Source: Geojedonia sp051814705
Lineage (GTDB): Bacteria > Bacteroidota > Bacteroidia > Flavobacteriales > Flavobacteriaceae
Length of the DNA: 64,000 bases
NCBI GenBank assembly: GCA_051814705.1
Contig: JBPWQW010000002.1
Coordinates: 1-64,000, forward strand
Direction of reading: 5' to 3'
The notes beneath the pieces were generated by a model. That model saw only the letters and a list, made by a program, of their open reading frames with translations. It did no database searches and was not told the DNA's origin. This document shows, piece after piece, positions 42,451-52,800 of the stretch (within the stretch, counting starts at the first letter, position 1; each line of letters starts with the position of its first letter). A program made the position numbers and the translations under genes.

Positions 42451-44043
42451 TTAGTTAATGTCGGTTTTAGCTTTATCAACAACAATTCTTTGATCTCTGT
42501 TGGCAAGTTCCCAAGCGGTGTAAAAAACCAAACGGGTACGGGTTTCATAAAAATCGTATTCGATTTTGTCAGGGGTATCTGTTGGCTTATGATAGTCGGC
42601 ATGTGTTCCATTAAAATAAAAAATGATAGGCACATTGTTCTTTGCAAAATTATAATGGTCCGATCTATAGTAAAAACGATTGGGATCGTTTTCGTCATTG
42701 TAGGTATAATCCAATTTAATTTGAGTGTATTTTTTATTGGCTTCTTCTGAAATGTTATGTAATTCGGTACTCAATTTATCAGAACCAATTAAATAGATAT
42801 AGTTTTGCTTATTTGTGTGTTTTGGGTCTATTCTGCCAATCATATCGATATTCAAATCGGCAACTGTATTTGCTAATGGGAATATAGGGTCAACATCTGT
42901 GTAATATTTAGAACCTAATAGTCCTTTTTCCTCGCCCGTAACATGTAAGAATAGGATGGATCGTTTAGGGCCATGGCCATCGGTTACAGCTTGTTTAAAG
43001 GCCTCGGCTATTTCAAGTATTGCTACGGTGCCAGAACCATCGTCATCGGCACCATTGTAAATTTGACCATCCTTTATACCTTCATGATCTAAATGAGCTG
43101 AGATTACAATAATTTCATCTGGCTTTTCAGATCCTTTTATAAAAGCTACCACGTTTTCAGAATACAAATCTTCAGAATGACTTTTAATAGCAATAGTTAA
43201 GGATTTATGAAGTGTTTTAGGAATATCATTTTTAGTAATTTGGTCATAAAGTGCTTTGCCAAACTGATCATTTGCAATAAGTTGGATCATTTCTGGAGTA
43301 TTGCTTTTTAAGGATAAGCGACCAGAATGTCCAGATTTTTCGGCGGCAGCATAATAGGCAGCATATCTAACAAAAGAATCACCGTCCATTAGGATTAATG
43401 CTTTAGCTCCTTTGTTTTTGGCAATATCCCTTTTTGAAGCCATGGCCTGTCTGCCATTTGACCATTTGGTGGGGCTTGACGTACCTGAAGTTATATACGT
43501 ACCATCGGCATTTTTTGGCTCCCCGGCCTTAATTAGTACCACTTTATCCTTAACGTCAATAGTTTTATAATCTGAATAGTTTTCGGTTTCAATACCGTAA
43601 CCCGCATAGACAATATCGTCAATTGATAGGGTAGAAGTAGTAACATTTCCCATTGAAACAAAATCTTCGGAATTTTTATATACTTTACCATCGAGGGTAA
43701 TAGAAATCTCTGGTGATTTTTGTTTTTCTAGAGGTACTTCTTGAAAATAATCATCTCCTGATAGAGGCGAAGCAATGCCCATATCAATATAGTGCTGCCT
43801 TAAATAATTTACAGCTTTTTTTTGTCCTGGCTCACCAGTTTCCCTGCCTTCAAATTCGTCTGAAGCATAGATGTAAAGCATCTCTTTTAATTCTGCCGAT
43901 GTGATGGTTTGTGCGTAAACCGTGGGATCAACTTTTTCAGTTGGGTTGATAGCGGACTTAACGTCTGCAACTGTGTTTTGTTTTGTAGTACCACAACTCA
44001 ATGTAGCGAGTAGGACTAAGAATGGGGCTAGTTTTTTATTCAT
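42451..44043 (-). CDS. M28 family metallopeptidase with PA domain, lipoprotein
   Basis: A 530-residue exported peptidase. The signal sequence ends in LATLSC, a lipobox with Cys17. Residues about 108-294 hold a protease-associated (PA) domain. The M28 domain has the zinc set ISAHLDHEG (His317, Asp319), GADDDGSGT (Asp333-334) and HVTGEEKGLLGS (Glu371-372). It removes N-terminal amino acids from peptides in the periplasm or at the surface. Downstream tRNA-His is convergent. A shorter paralogue lies just upstream (155-base gap). Confidence 0.88.
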   Translation of the reverse strand: MNKKLAPFLVLLATLSCGTTKQNTVADVKSAINPTEKVDPTVYAQTITSAELKEMLYIYASDEFEGRETGEPGQKKAVNYLRQHYIDMGIASPLSGDDYFQEVPLEKQKSPEISITLDGKVYKNSEDFVSMGNVTTSTLSIDDIVYAGYGIETENYSDYKTIDVKDKVVLIKAGEPKNADGTYITSGTSSPTKWSNGRQAMASKRDIAKNKGAKALILMDGDSFVRYAAYYAAAEKSGHSGRLSLKSNTPEMIQLIANDQFGKALYDQITKNDIPKTLHKSLTIAIKSHSEDLYSENVVAFIKGSEKPDEIIVISAHLDHEGIKDGQIYNGADDDGSGTVAILEIAEAFKQAVTDGHGPKRSILFLHVTGEEKGLLGSKYYTDVDPIFPLANTVADLNIDMIGRIDPKHTNKQNYIYLIGSDKLSTELHNISEEANKKYTQIKLDYTYNDENDPNRFYYRSDHYNFAKNNVPIIFYFNGTHADYHKPTDTPDKIEYDFYETRTRLVFYTAWELANRDQRIVVDKAKTDIN

Positions 44044-44198
44044 TTTGGAGTAGAAATACGTCTGGGGTTATTAAAATAGTAGAGCTTCAATACTGATTAA
44101 CTTATGTGCATGATATATTGGTCACGATATTACAAAAATTATTGTTTTAGCGATAATTTACCGAAGTTATTTAACAAATTTTAACAAGACTATTTGTT

Positions 44199-45227
44199 TT
44201 ATTTATCTAAAACAATGCGTTTGTCGCGATTGGCCAAATACCATGCTGTTGAAAAGATAAGCTTGGTGCGTTTTTCAAGTAATGGATAGTTTAATTTTTC
44301 GGCGGTATCAGAGGGTTGGTGGTAATCGGCATGTTCTCCATTAAAATAAAAAATCACAGGAATATTATATTTGGCAAAATTAAATTGGTCAGAACGGGTA
44401 TAATAGCTATTGGCATCATCTTCTTCATTATACCTATAATCCAATTCAAGTTGTGTAAATTCATGATTGGCAGCTTCAGAAATATAATGCAACTCAGTAC
44501 TTAATCGATCAGATCCAATTAAATAAATATAGTTGCTATTGGCCTCATGAATCTTATCTATCCTACCAATCATATCGATATTTAGATTGGCAATCGTGTT
44601 TTCTAGTGAAAATATAGGGTGTGTGGTATAATATCGGGATCCTTCTAGACCCTCTTCTTCACCAGTAAGGTGTAGAAATAAAATACTTCGTTTAGGGGCA
44701 AATCCTTCGTTTTCTGCCTTTTTAAAAGCTTGGGCTATTTCCATAATAGCGGCTGTACCAGAACCGTTGTCATCTGCGCCATGATAGATTTTGTTCTCCT
44801 TAATTCCAAGATGGTCTGCATGTGCCGAAATGATCAAAACTTCCTCAGGAAATTTAGAGCCTTTTATATAGGCTACCACATTTTTGGAGCTGTTCATGTT
44901 GTTAAAAAAAAAGGATTGGGGAATACGCTGGAAGTAATCTTTACCGAGTGGTGAAGAAATGCCTTCTCCTTCATAATAGTCCTTAAGGTATTTAGTCACC
45001 TTATCAAAGCCTAATTCCCCTGTTTTTCGACCTTGAAAATCATCTGAAGATAACTGGTAGACCTCATTTTTTAATTCATTTGCAGTAATAGAATTAGCAA
45101 ATAAATTGATTTGTAGTTTATCCCTGAAGACAATACTGTCCTTAATGTTTTGAATTTTATCGGTGTATCGCTGTGTGGCACACGAACCCACAAGCGATAA
45201 AGCAGATGCAAAAATAAATACCTTCAT
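44199..45227 (-). CDS. M28 family metallopeptidase without PA domain, lipoprotein
   Basis: A 342-residue paralogue of the next gene. A lipobox is at SLVGSC (Cys16). The first 90 residues (ITANELKNEVYQLSSDDFQG, SPLGKDYFQRIP) and the catalytic half (ISAHADHLGIKENKIYHGADDNGSG, LHLTGEEEGLEGSRYY) match the 530-residue neighbour closely, but the roughly 185-residue PA insertion is missing, the two halves joining directly at SSKNVVAYIKGS. All M28 zinc ligands are present. The pair arose by tandem duplication; the loss of the PA domain probably changes substrate access. Confidence 0.87.
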   Translation of the reverse strand: MKVFIFASALSLVGSCATQRYTDKIQNIKDSIVFRDKLQINLFANSITANELKNEVYQLSSDDFQGRKTGELGFDKVTKYLKDYYEGEGISSPLGKDYFQRIPQSFFFNNMNSSKNVVAYIKGSKFPEEVLIISAHADHLGIKENKIYHGADDNGSGTAAIMEIAQAFKKAENEGFAPKRSILFLHLTGEEEGLEGSRYYTTHPIFSLENTIANLNIDMIGRIDKIHEANSNYIYLIGSDRLSTELHYISEAANHEFTQLELDYRYNEEDDANSYYTRSDQFNFAKYNIPVIFYFNGEHADYHQPSDTAEKLNYPLLEKRTKLIFSTAWYLANRDKRIVLDK

Positions 45228-45261
45228 GAACTAACCCCACTGTTTTATAGCCAAATAAAAT

Positions 45262-45290
45262 AAAAAAAAAGGGAATACCGAAGTATTCCC
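45262..45290 (-). terminator. Intrinsic terminator with UUCG loop
   Basis: Minus-strand GGGAATAC-TTCG-GTATTCCC, an 8-bp stem with a stable UUCG tetraloop, followed by nine T residues. It ends the transcript of the DUF3108/small membrane protein pair, ahead of the M28 genes. Confidence 0.85.
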
Positions 45291-45310
45291 TAGTTTAATT
45301 TGTGTTTTAA

Positions 45311-45640
45311 CTAGTCATCAATTTGAATATCTTCCAAAGTGTCTATGGCGTCCTGCTCAGATTCCTGCTCCTTTTGGATGAATTCTTCTGTGTCTCCCAC
45401 TTTTACCGTGTTGAAAATGGATTTAAAGGTCGTTACAGATAGCGCAATAAAGGTTAGCAATAAAACCAAATGAATGGATTTTTTTGGCAATTGTTTTTGC
45501 TTTGAAATATATAAAGCAATTAAACCAAAAACCAACGCAGCAACCGCTGGGATATAGGCGATTTTAAACAAGGGCGTAACAGCTAAAATTACCGAAAGTA
45601 TGGATGCTATAAAGCCCAGTATGACAAATAGTGTTTTCAT
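45311..45640 (-). CDS. Small membrane protein, function unknown
   Basis: A 109-residue protein with three hydrophobic segments (residues about 3-20, 26-46, 57-74), the start LFVILGFIASILSVILAVTPLF and an acidic C-terminal tail (EEFIQKEQESEQDAIDTLEDIQIDD). I do not recognise a family. It follows the DUF3108 gene after seven bases and precedes the UUCG terminator. Confidence 0.65.
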   Translation of the reverse strand: MKTLFVILGFIASILSVILAVTPLFKIAYIPAVAALVFGLIALYISKQKQLPKKSIHLVLLLTFIALSVTTFKSIFNTVKVGDTEEFIQKEQESEQDAIDTLEDIQIDD

Positions 45641-45647
45641 ATTCTTA

Positions 45648-46424
45648 TTAATGTTTTAATCCTGTTGCCGATTTAATCTTTAACTCCCCACTACCAACAG
45701 CAATTTTAAATTTTGCATAGACTGGAATTTTATTGGTATCTGCTGTTAACCAAAGTAAATTGTCGTTATTTCCTTTTAGAATAGAGCTGTTGCTTAAAGA
45801 AATGGCCAATTTATAACAGTCTTTTTTCCCCAAGTTGGTACTCATGTTTTCTTTGCTCAAATACTTAACTGTAATGCTCAATGGCTTATTATCAAATAGA
45901 AAAGTAAATTTTTTGGACTCACCGGATTTCATATTTTGGAAATCATGATTCCTGATATGGTAAATGGTAGAGACGATATCTAAGGTGTTATCGCCTATAC
46001 TAACCGTTTTCTTTTCTTCAACATTGCCTGAGCGTTTTTTTTTGCGGAATATACTTTCCACATTTTTTGACTTATGGTTAAATTTATATTGTTCAAATTT
46101 ATTATAGTTCCCTTCATTAACGTCCCGTTTATACAAATAGGGGGTCAAACTCGTTGGGCTTACATAACTTTCATATAAATCCCTGATTTTAAAATAACTA
46201 TCAAAACTGCTATAGGTTGTTGCAGAGCATTTTAGTCTTAATAACGTAGCCGATGAGGTTTTTACTTCGCTGGTTTCCATAGTGACCTGAGCGATTTCGG
46301 TAAGCAATCCCGAAATATTATAAGAGGCTGAAAAAGCCAGCTTTTCATTCGTTCCAATAGCGGTGTTTTGAGACATCCCCAAAACAGGGATGAGAACAAT
46401 TAGGGCAAGAAGGTTTTTAAACAT
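45648..46424 (-). CDS. Secreted DUF3108 protein
   Basis: About 258 residues with a signal peptide (MFKNLLALIVLIPVLGMSQ) and the DUF3108 domain (KLAFSASYNISGLLTEIAQVTMET at the start, PSSKYEQYKFNHKSKNV-like centre, GELKIKSATGLKH at the end). The domain is beta-rich and may bind a lipid or glycan; the function is unknown. An upstream frame start at 46499 would overlap the neighbouring gene; the ATG at 46424 directly precedes the signal peptide, so I use it. Confidence 0.83.
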   Translation of the reverse strand: MFKNLLALIVLIPVLGMSQNTAIGTNEKLAFSASYNISGLLTEIAQVTMETSEVKTSSATLLRLKCSATTYSSFDSYFKIRDLYESYVSPTSLTPYLYKRDVNEGNYNKFEQYKFNHKSKNVESIFRKKKRSGNVEEKKTVSIGDNTLDIVSTIYHIRNHDFQNMKSGESKKFTFLFDNKPLSITVKYLSKENMSTNLGKKDCYKLAISLSNSSILKGNNDNLLWLTADTNKIPVYAKFKIAVGSGELKIKSATGLKH

Positions 46425-46488
46425 AAATCTAGGTTTGTTTTTTATAACGTTTGCATTTATTGTGCCGAAAATACAAAATGTGTGTAAA

Positions 46489-47595
46489 TTAAATTTCAAT
46501 TTTTCGTTTTCGTGCCGTGATGTTCCAAACAGCTACTTTCCTGTTGTTTCTGATTACTGAAACTTCATCGTGAAGGTTCACGGTAGGGCAAATATGGAAG
46601 GGAACACCGTATAAGATGTCTCCCACTTTAAGATCATTCCAATGTTGCACTTTTAAAACGCCATGTTCCTCGCTTTGTGAAAGCAGCTCATAATCGCTAA
46701 GGTTTAAGAATTTAACTCTTTGATGAATCGGGTTTTCTGCAGCTACCGATTTATGCCCAAGATCTATAGTGACGATACCTTTGGTAGGTTTTGAAATTAC
46801 CCTAGTTATTAAAAGTGCTGCGTACATAAAGTCCAATTCTATTAATTTTTCACCATAACCCCAGTCCCATAACACGCAGGTTCCTGGGCTACAAATGCGG
46901 TCTTCTTCATTACGATGTGAGCTAAAAGTTGGAGTGCCACCACATATCAATTTAAGATGTGGATTGTGATATTTTAATTGTGAAAACAATGTATGGATGT
47001 CCATAAATGCCGCTTCAACCTTAGCTTTTCGCTGCTTAAAATCGGGCTGTCTTAAATGGCCATCATAAACGTGAAATCCTTTAAAGGCAAGCGCAGTATA
47101 CAATGGGATCTCTTGAATAAACTCGTCAAGTTCTAATCCCACTGCAATCCCAGACCGATTCATACCACTATTGATATCGATATAAAAATCAATGATGCAA
47201 TTTGCTTTAAGAGCCAAATCATTCAAAAGTTTTGCTGAATTACTATTATCCAAAATAGTAGCAAATGTTGTATTTGGAAAATGATCTATCAACAATAGAA
47301 ATCTTGTGATTTTTGGTCCCACCAATTGATGCGCTATCAAAACAGATTCGGCACCCTCGCTGGCTGTGATTTCTGCTTCTGCAATAGTACTGGCTTTAAA
47401 GTGCTTGATGCCATAAGTGATCATGCGCTTTATGACCTCTGGCATCTTGCTAGTTTTTACATGAGGCATTAATTTGGAAGGATTGCCATTAACCATGTCC
47501 AGCATCTTTTGAATATTAAAGGCCAATCGATCTTCGTATAGTACCAATGAGGGCGAGTCGATCTCATTTATGTTTTCGATGTCGTACCAATTCAT
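46489..47595 (-). CDS. D-threonine aldolase-like / DSD1-type PLP enzyme
   Basis: A 368-residue fold-type III PLP enzyme. The PLP Lys is K47 in LMPHVKTSKM; IDINSGMNRSGI, HVYDGHLRQPD, CGGTPTFSSH and the C-terminal zinc-type stretch FHICPTVNLHDEV are typical of the D-threonine aldolase/D-serine dehydratase family, which contains a His-Cys pair for a metal ion. It cleaves or dehydrates a D-hydroxy amino acid, or acts as a related enzyme. It follows a 13-bp hairpin; the glutamate synthase-like gene upstream may be unrelated. Confidence 0.82.
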   Translation of the reverse strand: MNWYDIENINEIDSPSLVLYEDRLAFNIQKMLDMVNGNPSKLMPHVKTSKMPEVIKRMITYGIKHFKASTIAEAEITASEGAESVLIAHQLVGPKITRFLLLIDHFPNTTFATILDNSNSAKLLNDLALKANCIIDFYIDINSGMNRSGIAVGLELDEFIQEIPLYTALAFKGFHVYDGHLRQPDFKQRKAKVEAAFMDIHTLFSQLKYHNPHLKLICGGTPTFSSHRNEEDRICSPGTCVLWDWGYGEKLIELDFMYAALLITRVISKPTKGIVTIDLGHKSVAAENPIHQRVKFLNLSDYELLSQSEEHGVLKVQHWNDLKVGDILYGVPFHICPTVNLHDEVSVIRNNRKVAVWNITARKRKIEI

Positions 47596-47655
47596 CTTTT
47601 AATAAAATATAGGTTAAAATCGGATTTAGTAAAGAGCAAAAATAGTCTATAATAA

Positions 47656-47689
47656 TTCAACACCATCTTTAAAAAGAGATGGTGTTGAA
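47656..47689. repeat. 13-bp perfect hairpin between two genes
   Basis: TTCAACACCATCT and AGATGGTGTTGAA are perfectly complementary around an eight-base loop. No T-run follows on either strand, so it is not an ordinary terminator; a processing or attenuation element is possible. Confidence 0.45.
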
Positions 47690-47719
47690 GATTTGATGTT
47701 AGTAAAGTAAAAAGTCAGA

Positions 47720-49309
47720 CTAGGTCATTATCCTTGTCAACTTGAAATATCGTTTATAATCTTCAGGGATATCCTCAATATTCAAAAGGCACCCTTCTTT
47801 CATATAAGGATAAATTTCATCATAAGTCTTTACCGTATACATACTGACCCGTTTGCTGATATGTTCGCGCCTTAGGTCATCAGGGTTGTCAAGACCTGCT
47901 GCGGCTATCAATTCCAAAAAGCTATGTATTGTGGCTTCGTGATAGTTTTTTGCTCTTGGAGCTTTGTCTTCCACTACAAGGCCTTTTATCAGCGATCGAT
48001 TTTGTGTGGCTACACCTGTTGGACAAGTATTCATATTACATTGTAAAGCTTGGATACATCCAATGGATAACATCATGGCTCGGGCACTGTTACAGCCATC
48101 GGCTCCCAGCGCAATTGCTCGTGCCATATGAAAACCAGTTATGATTTTTCCAGCTACAATTACTTTGATGTCTTTTCTTAGTCCAAAGCCCACCAAGGTG
48201 TCATGAACAAATATCAATCCCTCGCGCAGTGGCATACCCATTGTATTAGAAAACTCAACTGGGGCAGCACCGGTACCACCCTCACCACCGTCGACGGTAA
48301 TAAAATCTGGAGTAATACCTGTATAGATCATGGCTTCACAGAAATCCATAAATTCCTGTTTTCTTCCAATACACAGTTTAAAACCGATTGGTTTTCCATC
48401 AGATAGATCACGTAGTTTTTTAATAAAATGCATGAATTGAATAGGGTTGCTAAACGCGGAATGAGATGGAGGTGAATGAACGGCAATACCAGGTTTGATA
48501 TGCCTAATTTTTGCGATTTCCTCAGTATTTTTGATGGCAGGCAAAATACCTCCATGACCAGGCTTTGCCCCTTGGGACAATTTGATCTCTATCATTTTTA
48601 CCGTTGGGCGTAAAGCATTTTCGCGAAATGTAATTTCATTGAAAGTACCATCATCGTTTCTACAACCAAAATACCCGGTACCAACCTGCCAGATTAGGTC
48701 ACCCCCATATTTCAGGTGGTGATCGCTAATACCGCCTTCGCCGGTATTATGGGCAAAATTTCCCATTTTGGCGCCTTTGTTCAGAGCCATAATAGCATGG
48801 TCGCTTAAAGAACCAAAACTCATAGCCGAAATATTTAAAAGGCTTGAAGAATAAGGCTGTTTACAATCCTTGCCTCCAATTAACAATCTAGGGAACTTCC
48901 CAATATTTTTAGGATTGTTCTTGGCGTACATCGAATGTTCCATCCATTCGTATCCAGAATGATATATATCCATTTGCGTACCAAAAGGCTCAGTGTCCGT
49001 TTCGCCTTTCGCTCTTCGGTAAACCACTGATCTTAAAATACGATTTAACGGTCTTCCCTCGGTGTCAGTCTCCACAAAATACTGCATGATTTCAGGGCGT
49101 ATGGATTCTAATATATACCGAAACCGACCAATTAGCGGAAAGTTGCGCCTAAGGGTATGGCGTTTTTGAAAGATGTCATAAATACCCATCATAACCAATG
49201 GCCCTACCAAAATGAAACTCCATAAAATTGGAGGCCAGATTAGAGCAATACCAGTTATGACAATGACAACTATAGTAGAGATAAGAATAAACTTTTCACG
49301 AGCTTTCAT
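47720..49309 (-). CDS. FMN-binding glutamate synthase family protein
   Basis: About 529 residues. Two membrane segments occupy the N-terminus (ILISTIVVIVITGIALIW and the next stretch to about 45). The rest is the central-alpha/FMN domain of glutamate synthase (GltB-like): FGSLSDHAIMALNKGAKMGNFAHNTGEGGI, SQGAKPGHGG, and a 3Fe-4S Cys set in SIGCIQALQCNMNTCPTGV. It lacks the glutaminase part, so the reaction is unknown. I choose the ATG at 49309, which lies 21 bases after a promoter element; the ATG at 49408 would add 33 mostly hydrophobic residues absent from the family. Confidence 0.83.
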   Translation of the reverse strand: MKAREKFILISTIVVIVITGIALIWPPILWSFILVGPLVMMGIYDIFQKRHTLRRNFPLIGRFRYILESIRPEIMQYFVETDTEGRPLNRILRSVVYRRAKGETDTEPFGTQMDIYHSGYEWMEHSMYAKNNPKNIGKFPRLLIGGKDCKQPYSSSLLNISAMSFGSLSDHAIMALNKGAKMGNFAHNTGEGGISDHHLKYGGDLIWQVGTGYFGCRNDDGTFNEITFRENALRPTVKMIEIKLSQGAKPGHGGILPAIKNTEEIAKIRHIKPGIAVHSPPSHSAFSNPIQFMHFIKKLRDLSDGKPIGFKLCIGRKQEFMDFCEAMIYTGITPDFITVDGGEGGTGAAPVEFSNTMGMPLREGLIFVHDTLVGFGLRKDIKVIVAGKIITGFHMARAIALGADGCNSARAMMLSIGCIQALQCNMNTCPTGVATQNRSLIKGLVVEDKAPRAKNYHEATIHSFLELIAAAGLDNPDDLRREHISKRVSMYTVKTYDEIYPYMKEGCLLNIEDIPEDYKRYFKLTRIMT

Positions 49310-49329
49310 AGGTTGATATTTGGTAGCAG

Positions 49330-49337
49330 CAAAAGTA
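49330..49337 (-). promoter_or_regulatory. -7 element (TACTTTTG) of the GltS-like gene
   Basis: Exact TAnnTTTG match on the minus strand, 20 bases upstream of the ATG at 49309. It supports the shorter start. Confidence 0.5.
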
Positions 49338-49809
49338 AGAAAATCGTATGGTATTATTAAAATATAATAGGTGTGGTTTTTTAAAAATAATGACACTAAC
49401 AAAACCAAACAGTTGACAGCGGGGTTAAATGTGTCTAGGTTGGAATGGATATGGAATTAGCAATTGTGAATGTAGATGAAACTTATGACAGTTTAAATGA
49501 TTCAACAACAAAATGAAAAGACTGATAATGAGTCTAATAATTTGGAGAATAGATTTTCAAGAGTTGTTTAAAATAATTGGTTGATTGTAGCTTTTTAACT
49601 GTACAGTCCGAATTTATGCCTCGTTAATGAAAAATGGAAACGATAAGCTGATTAAAGGTTGGTAGACAGGTATTAAATTCATATTAGAACCAAAAATTTA
49701 TATTTAAGACAGGAAGGTACAGGATGCTCTAGTTTGTGAATTGAGTTAATATTGTGTTAAACTCTCAACAAATAAAATTAATTAACATGACTAAAAAATA
49801 AACAAAACT
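49338..49809. other. Intergenic region upstream of the SusC gene
   Basis: About 470 bases without a visible gene, between the divergent GltS-like gene and the SusC gene. It should hold the SusC promoter. A TAATATTG at 49748-49755 (one base off consensus) is the best candidate. A five-codon open reading frame, ATG-ACT-AAA-AAA-TAA, at 49787-49801 ends eight bases before the SusC start and may be chance. No sigma/anti-sigma or hybrid-sensor gene is present here. Confidence 0.4.
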
Positions 49810-52800
49810 ATGGAACACTGTTATAAAAAAACCCTAACAAAAATACTTTATCTTTGTTTCTTGATTCTCTCCTTTGGAGTTTATGCTCAAGAGACAGTGG
49901 TAACCGGAAAAGTTATTTCGGCCGAGGGAATGGAATTACCTGGAGTAAATATTCTTCAAAAAGGGACTTCAAATGGAGCCGTTACCGATTTTGACGGACT
50001 TTACAGAATCCGATTAGTAGAAGGATCTGATGTTCTTGTTTTTTCTTTTATTGGTTTTCAAACTCTAGAACAGCCTATCGGTAATCGTTCAGAAATTAAT
50101 GTAACCTTAATAGAAGAAGCTCAACAACTCGGAGAAGTTGTCATCGTCGGGTTTGGTACCCAGAAAAAAGAGACGGTTACCGGAGCTATTTCATCGGTTA
50201 AAACTAAAGAAGTTAAGCAAAGCCCTGCGGCTAATATGGCGGTTACTTTGGCAGGTCGTTTACCCGGTTTGACGTCCATTCAAAGAACTGGACAGCCTGG
50301 AGCAGAAAATGTCCGGTTACTTATTAGAGGACAAGGAACGGTCAATACCCAAAGACCACTTATATTAGTAGATGGTATTGAGCGAGAACTCGATTTTATT
50401 GATCCAAATGAAGTGGAGTCTATCACCGTTTTAAAAGATGCGTCTTCTACAGCTATTTTTGGAGTAAAGGGAGCGAATGGAGTTATTTTGGTGACAACTA
50501 GAAGAGGGACTTCTGAAATTCCGGAGATTAATTTTTCTTCAGAAAGTAGTTTTTCGGATTTACCCAGATTTATTAGCCCCGTGAATTCCTTCCAATATGC
50601 AACATTAAGAAACCTCTCTCTGGCTAATGATGGTTTACCTGAAGAATTTTCTCCTAGTGCTTTGGAGCATTTCAGATTACAGGACGATCCACTTCGTTAT
50701 CCAGATACGGATTGGCGAGATATACTTATGAAGGATTATTCCTTTCAACAGCGCTATAATTTAAATATTTCTGGAGCTGGTCAAAAAGCAAAATATTTTA
50801 TAAACGGTGGTTATGTAAAACAAGGTGGACAATTCAATACTGAAAAAGGCCTTCCATATGACCCAGGTTTTGAACTTGAACGTTATAATTTTCGTTCTAA
50901 TGCAGATGTCAAGTTGACTGGGACGCTCAATGCATTTTTAAATGTTGCTGGATATCTTCAAACTAGAAATGCACCTTACGCATTAGGTGGAGATGACCCT
51001 ACAGATTGGATCATTTTCTTTATGAACCGTTTGCCTTCAACTGTACCTGGGCCTCTTACCCCAGATGGTGGCGTTATAACCGATGGCGATGTGGCGTGGC
51101 CTGCCTATGGGTTAATAAATAGATCTGGATTTGTTCAAACTAAAGAAAGCAATGTATTAGCCTCTTTTGGAATGGAACAACAGTTGGATTTTATAACCAA
51201 GGGTTTATCGGCTAAAGCAATTTTATCTTTTGACACCAAATCTATTAATCGATTGGAAGCTCGAAGATCTCACGAGAAATACACACAGGTAATTGATGAA
51301 GATAATCCTGACAGCGAAGGAAATCCAAGTGTGTCTTACAGACCTTTTAATAACGACAAAAATACACCGCTATCAATTGGAGGGGACAGGTCCTTTGCCT
51401 CACGTTCAAATTTTCAAGGATTCCTAAATTATAATAGAACCTTCGGAAAACATACCACTACAGGCATGTTGCTGTTCCAAAAAGAGACCGTTATCATTGA
51501 TAATCAATTGCCTTTTAAATCATTAGGAACGTCTGCTCGTTTGACTTATGGGTATGATAATAAATATTTTGTAGAGCTTAATGCAGGGTATAATGGTTCA
51601 GAACAATTTGCAAAAAGTAATAGATATGGATTTTTCCCAGCAGTATCGGCTGGTTATGTTATATCTAACGAGAACTTTTGGAAAGAGTGGAGTGGAGCAA
51701 ATGTTATAAATCTCTTTAAAGTTAGAGGTTCTTATGGAAAAGTTGGTAATGACCGAATTAGCAGCAGTAGATTTTTATTCTTAGATGACATACAGATTGT
51801 TGGTGGCGGATTTTCAGGTAGTTTAGGTGATGGTAATACCATTATAACCAATCTGCTCAAAAATGAAGATTTGCAATGGGAAGTTGCTAAAAAGACCAAC
51901 ATTGGAGTTGAACTGGGACTTTTTCACGATTTTACTGTCAATGCCGATTTCTTTTATGAAAAAAGAGATAATATTTTAAGATTTCGAGGTATAATCCCTG
52001 TTTTAAATGGATTGCCTAATAGTGCATTGGCTCCCGTGAACATAGGTGTTATTAGTAACAAGGGATTCGAGCTGGAACTAAACTATAAAAAAGCCTTTAA
52101 CGAAGATTTATCAATTTTAGCCAGAGCCAATCTTAACTATGCCAAAAACAAACAATTGTTTGCAGATGAAGCAATCCTACCTGAAGATTTTGCGTATAGA
52201 TATCGTGAAACAGGGTACAGAATCGGACAACGATTTGGATATGTAGTGGATAGGTACTTTACAGATGATGATGATATAAATAGTTCTCCTGTGCAAAATG
52301 TTGGAGGTCATGCGTCTCGACCAGGTGATTTTAAGTACATGGATTTAAATGGAGATGGTGTAGTGGATGTAAAAGACCTTGCTCCACTCGGATTTTCTTC
52401 TGTTCCTGAATATCAGTTTGGATTTGCATTTAATATCAATTACAAAAATTTTGATATCAGTGCGTTATTTCAAGGGGTTGCCAATGTTTCCGATTATATG
52501 AGCGGTGAAGGATCCTTCGCAACAAATGGCGTCAATAATTTTATTTCGAGACATCTGAATAGTTATACTCCAGAGCGAGCCGCTAATGGAGAAGAAATTA
52601 GCTATCCAAGATTAAGTTTACAAGAGAGCCCTAACGAAATCCGAAACTCATTCTTCATTGTTAATACAGGATATGTAAGATTGAAAAGTGCTGAAATAGG
52701 CTACTCTCTACCATCTGAGTTAACCAAAAGATTGTTCAATATTCAACGTATCAGAATATATACCAACGGATTAAATTTGATTACTTGGGATAATTTACCA

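Noticed and set aside
49787..49801. A four-amino-acid reading frame (MTKK) ahead of the SusC gene
   Set aside because: Too short to judge; such frames occur often by chance in AT-rich leaders.
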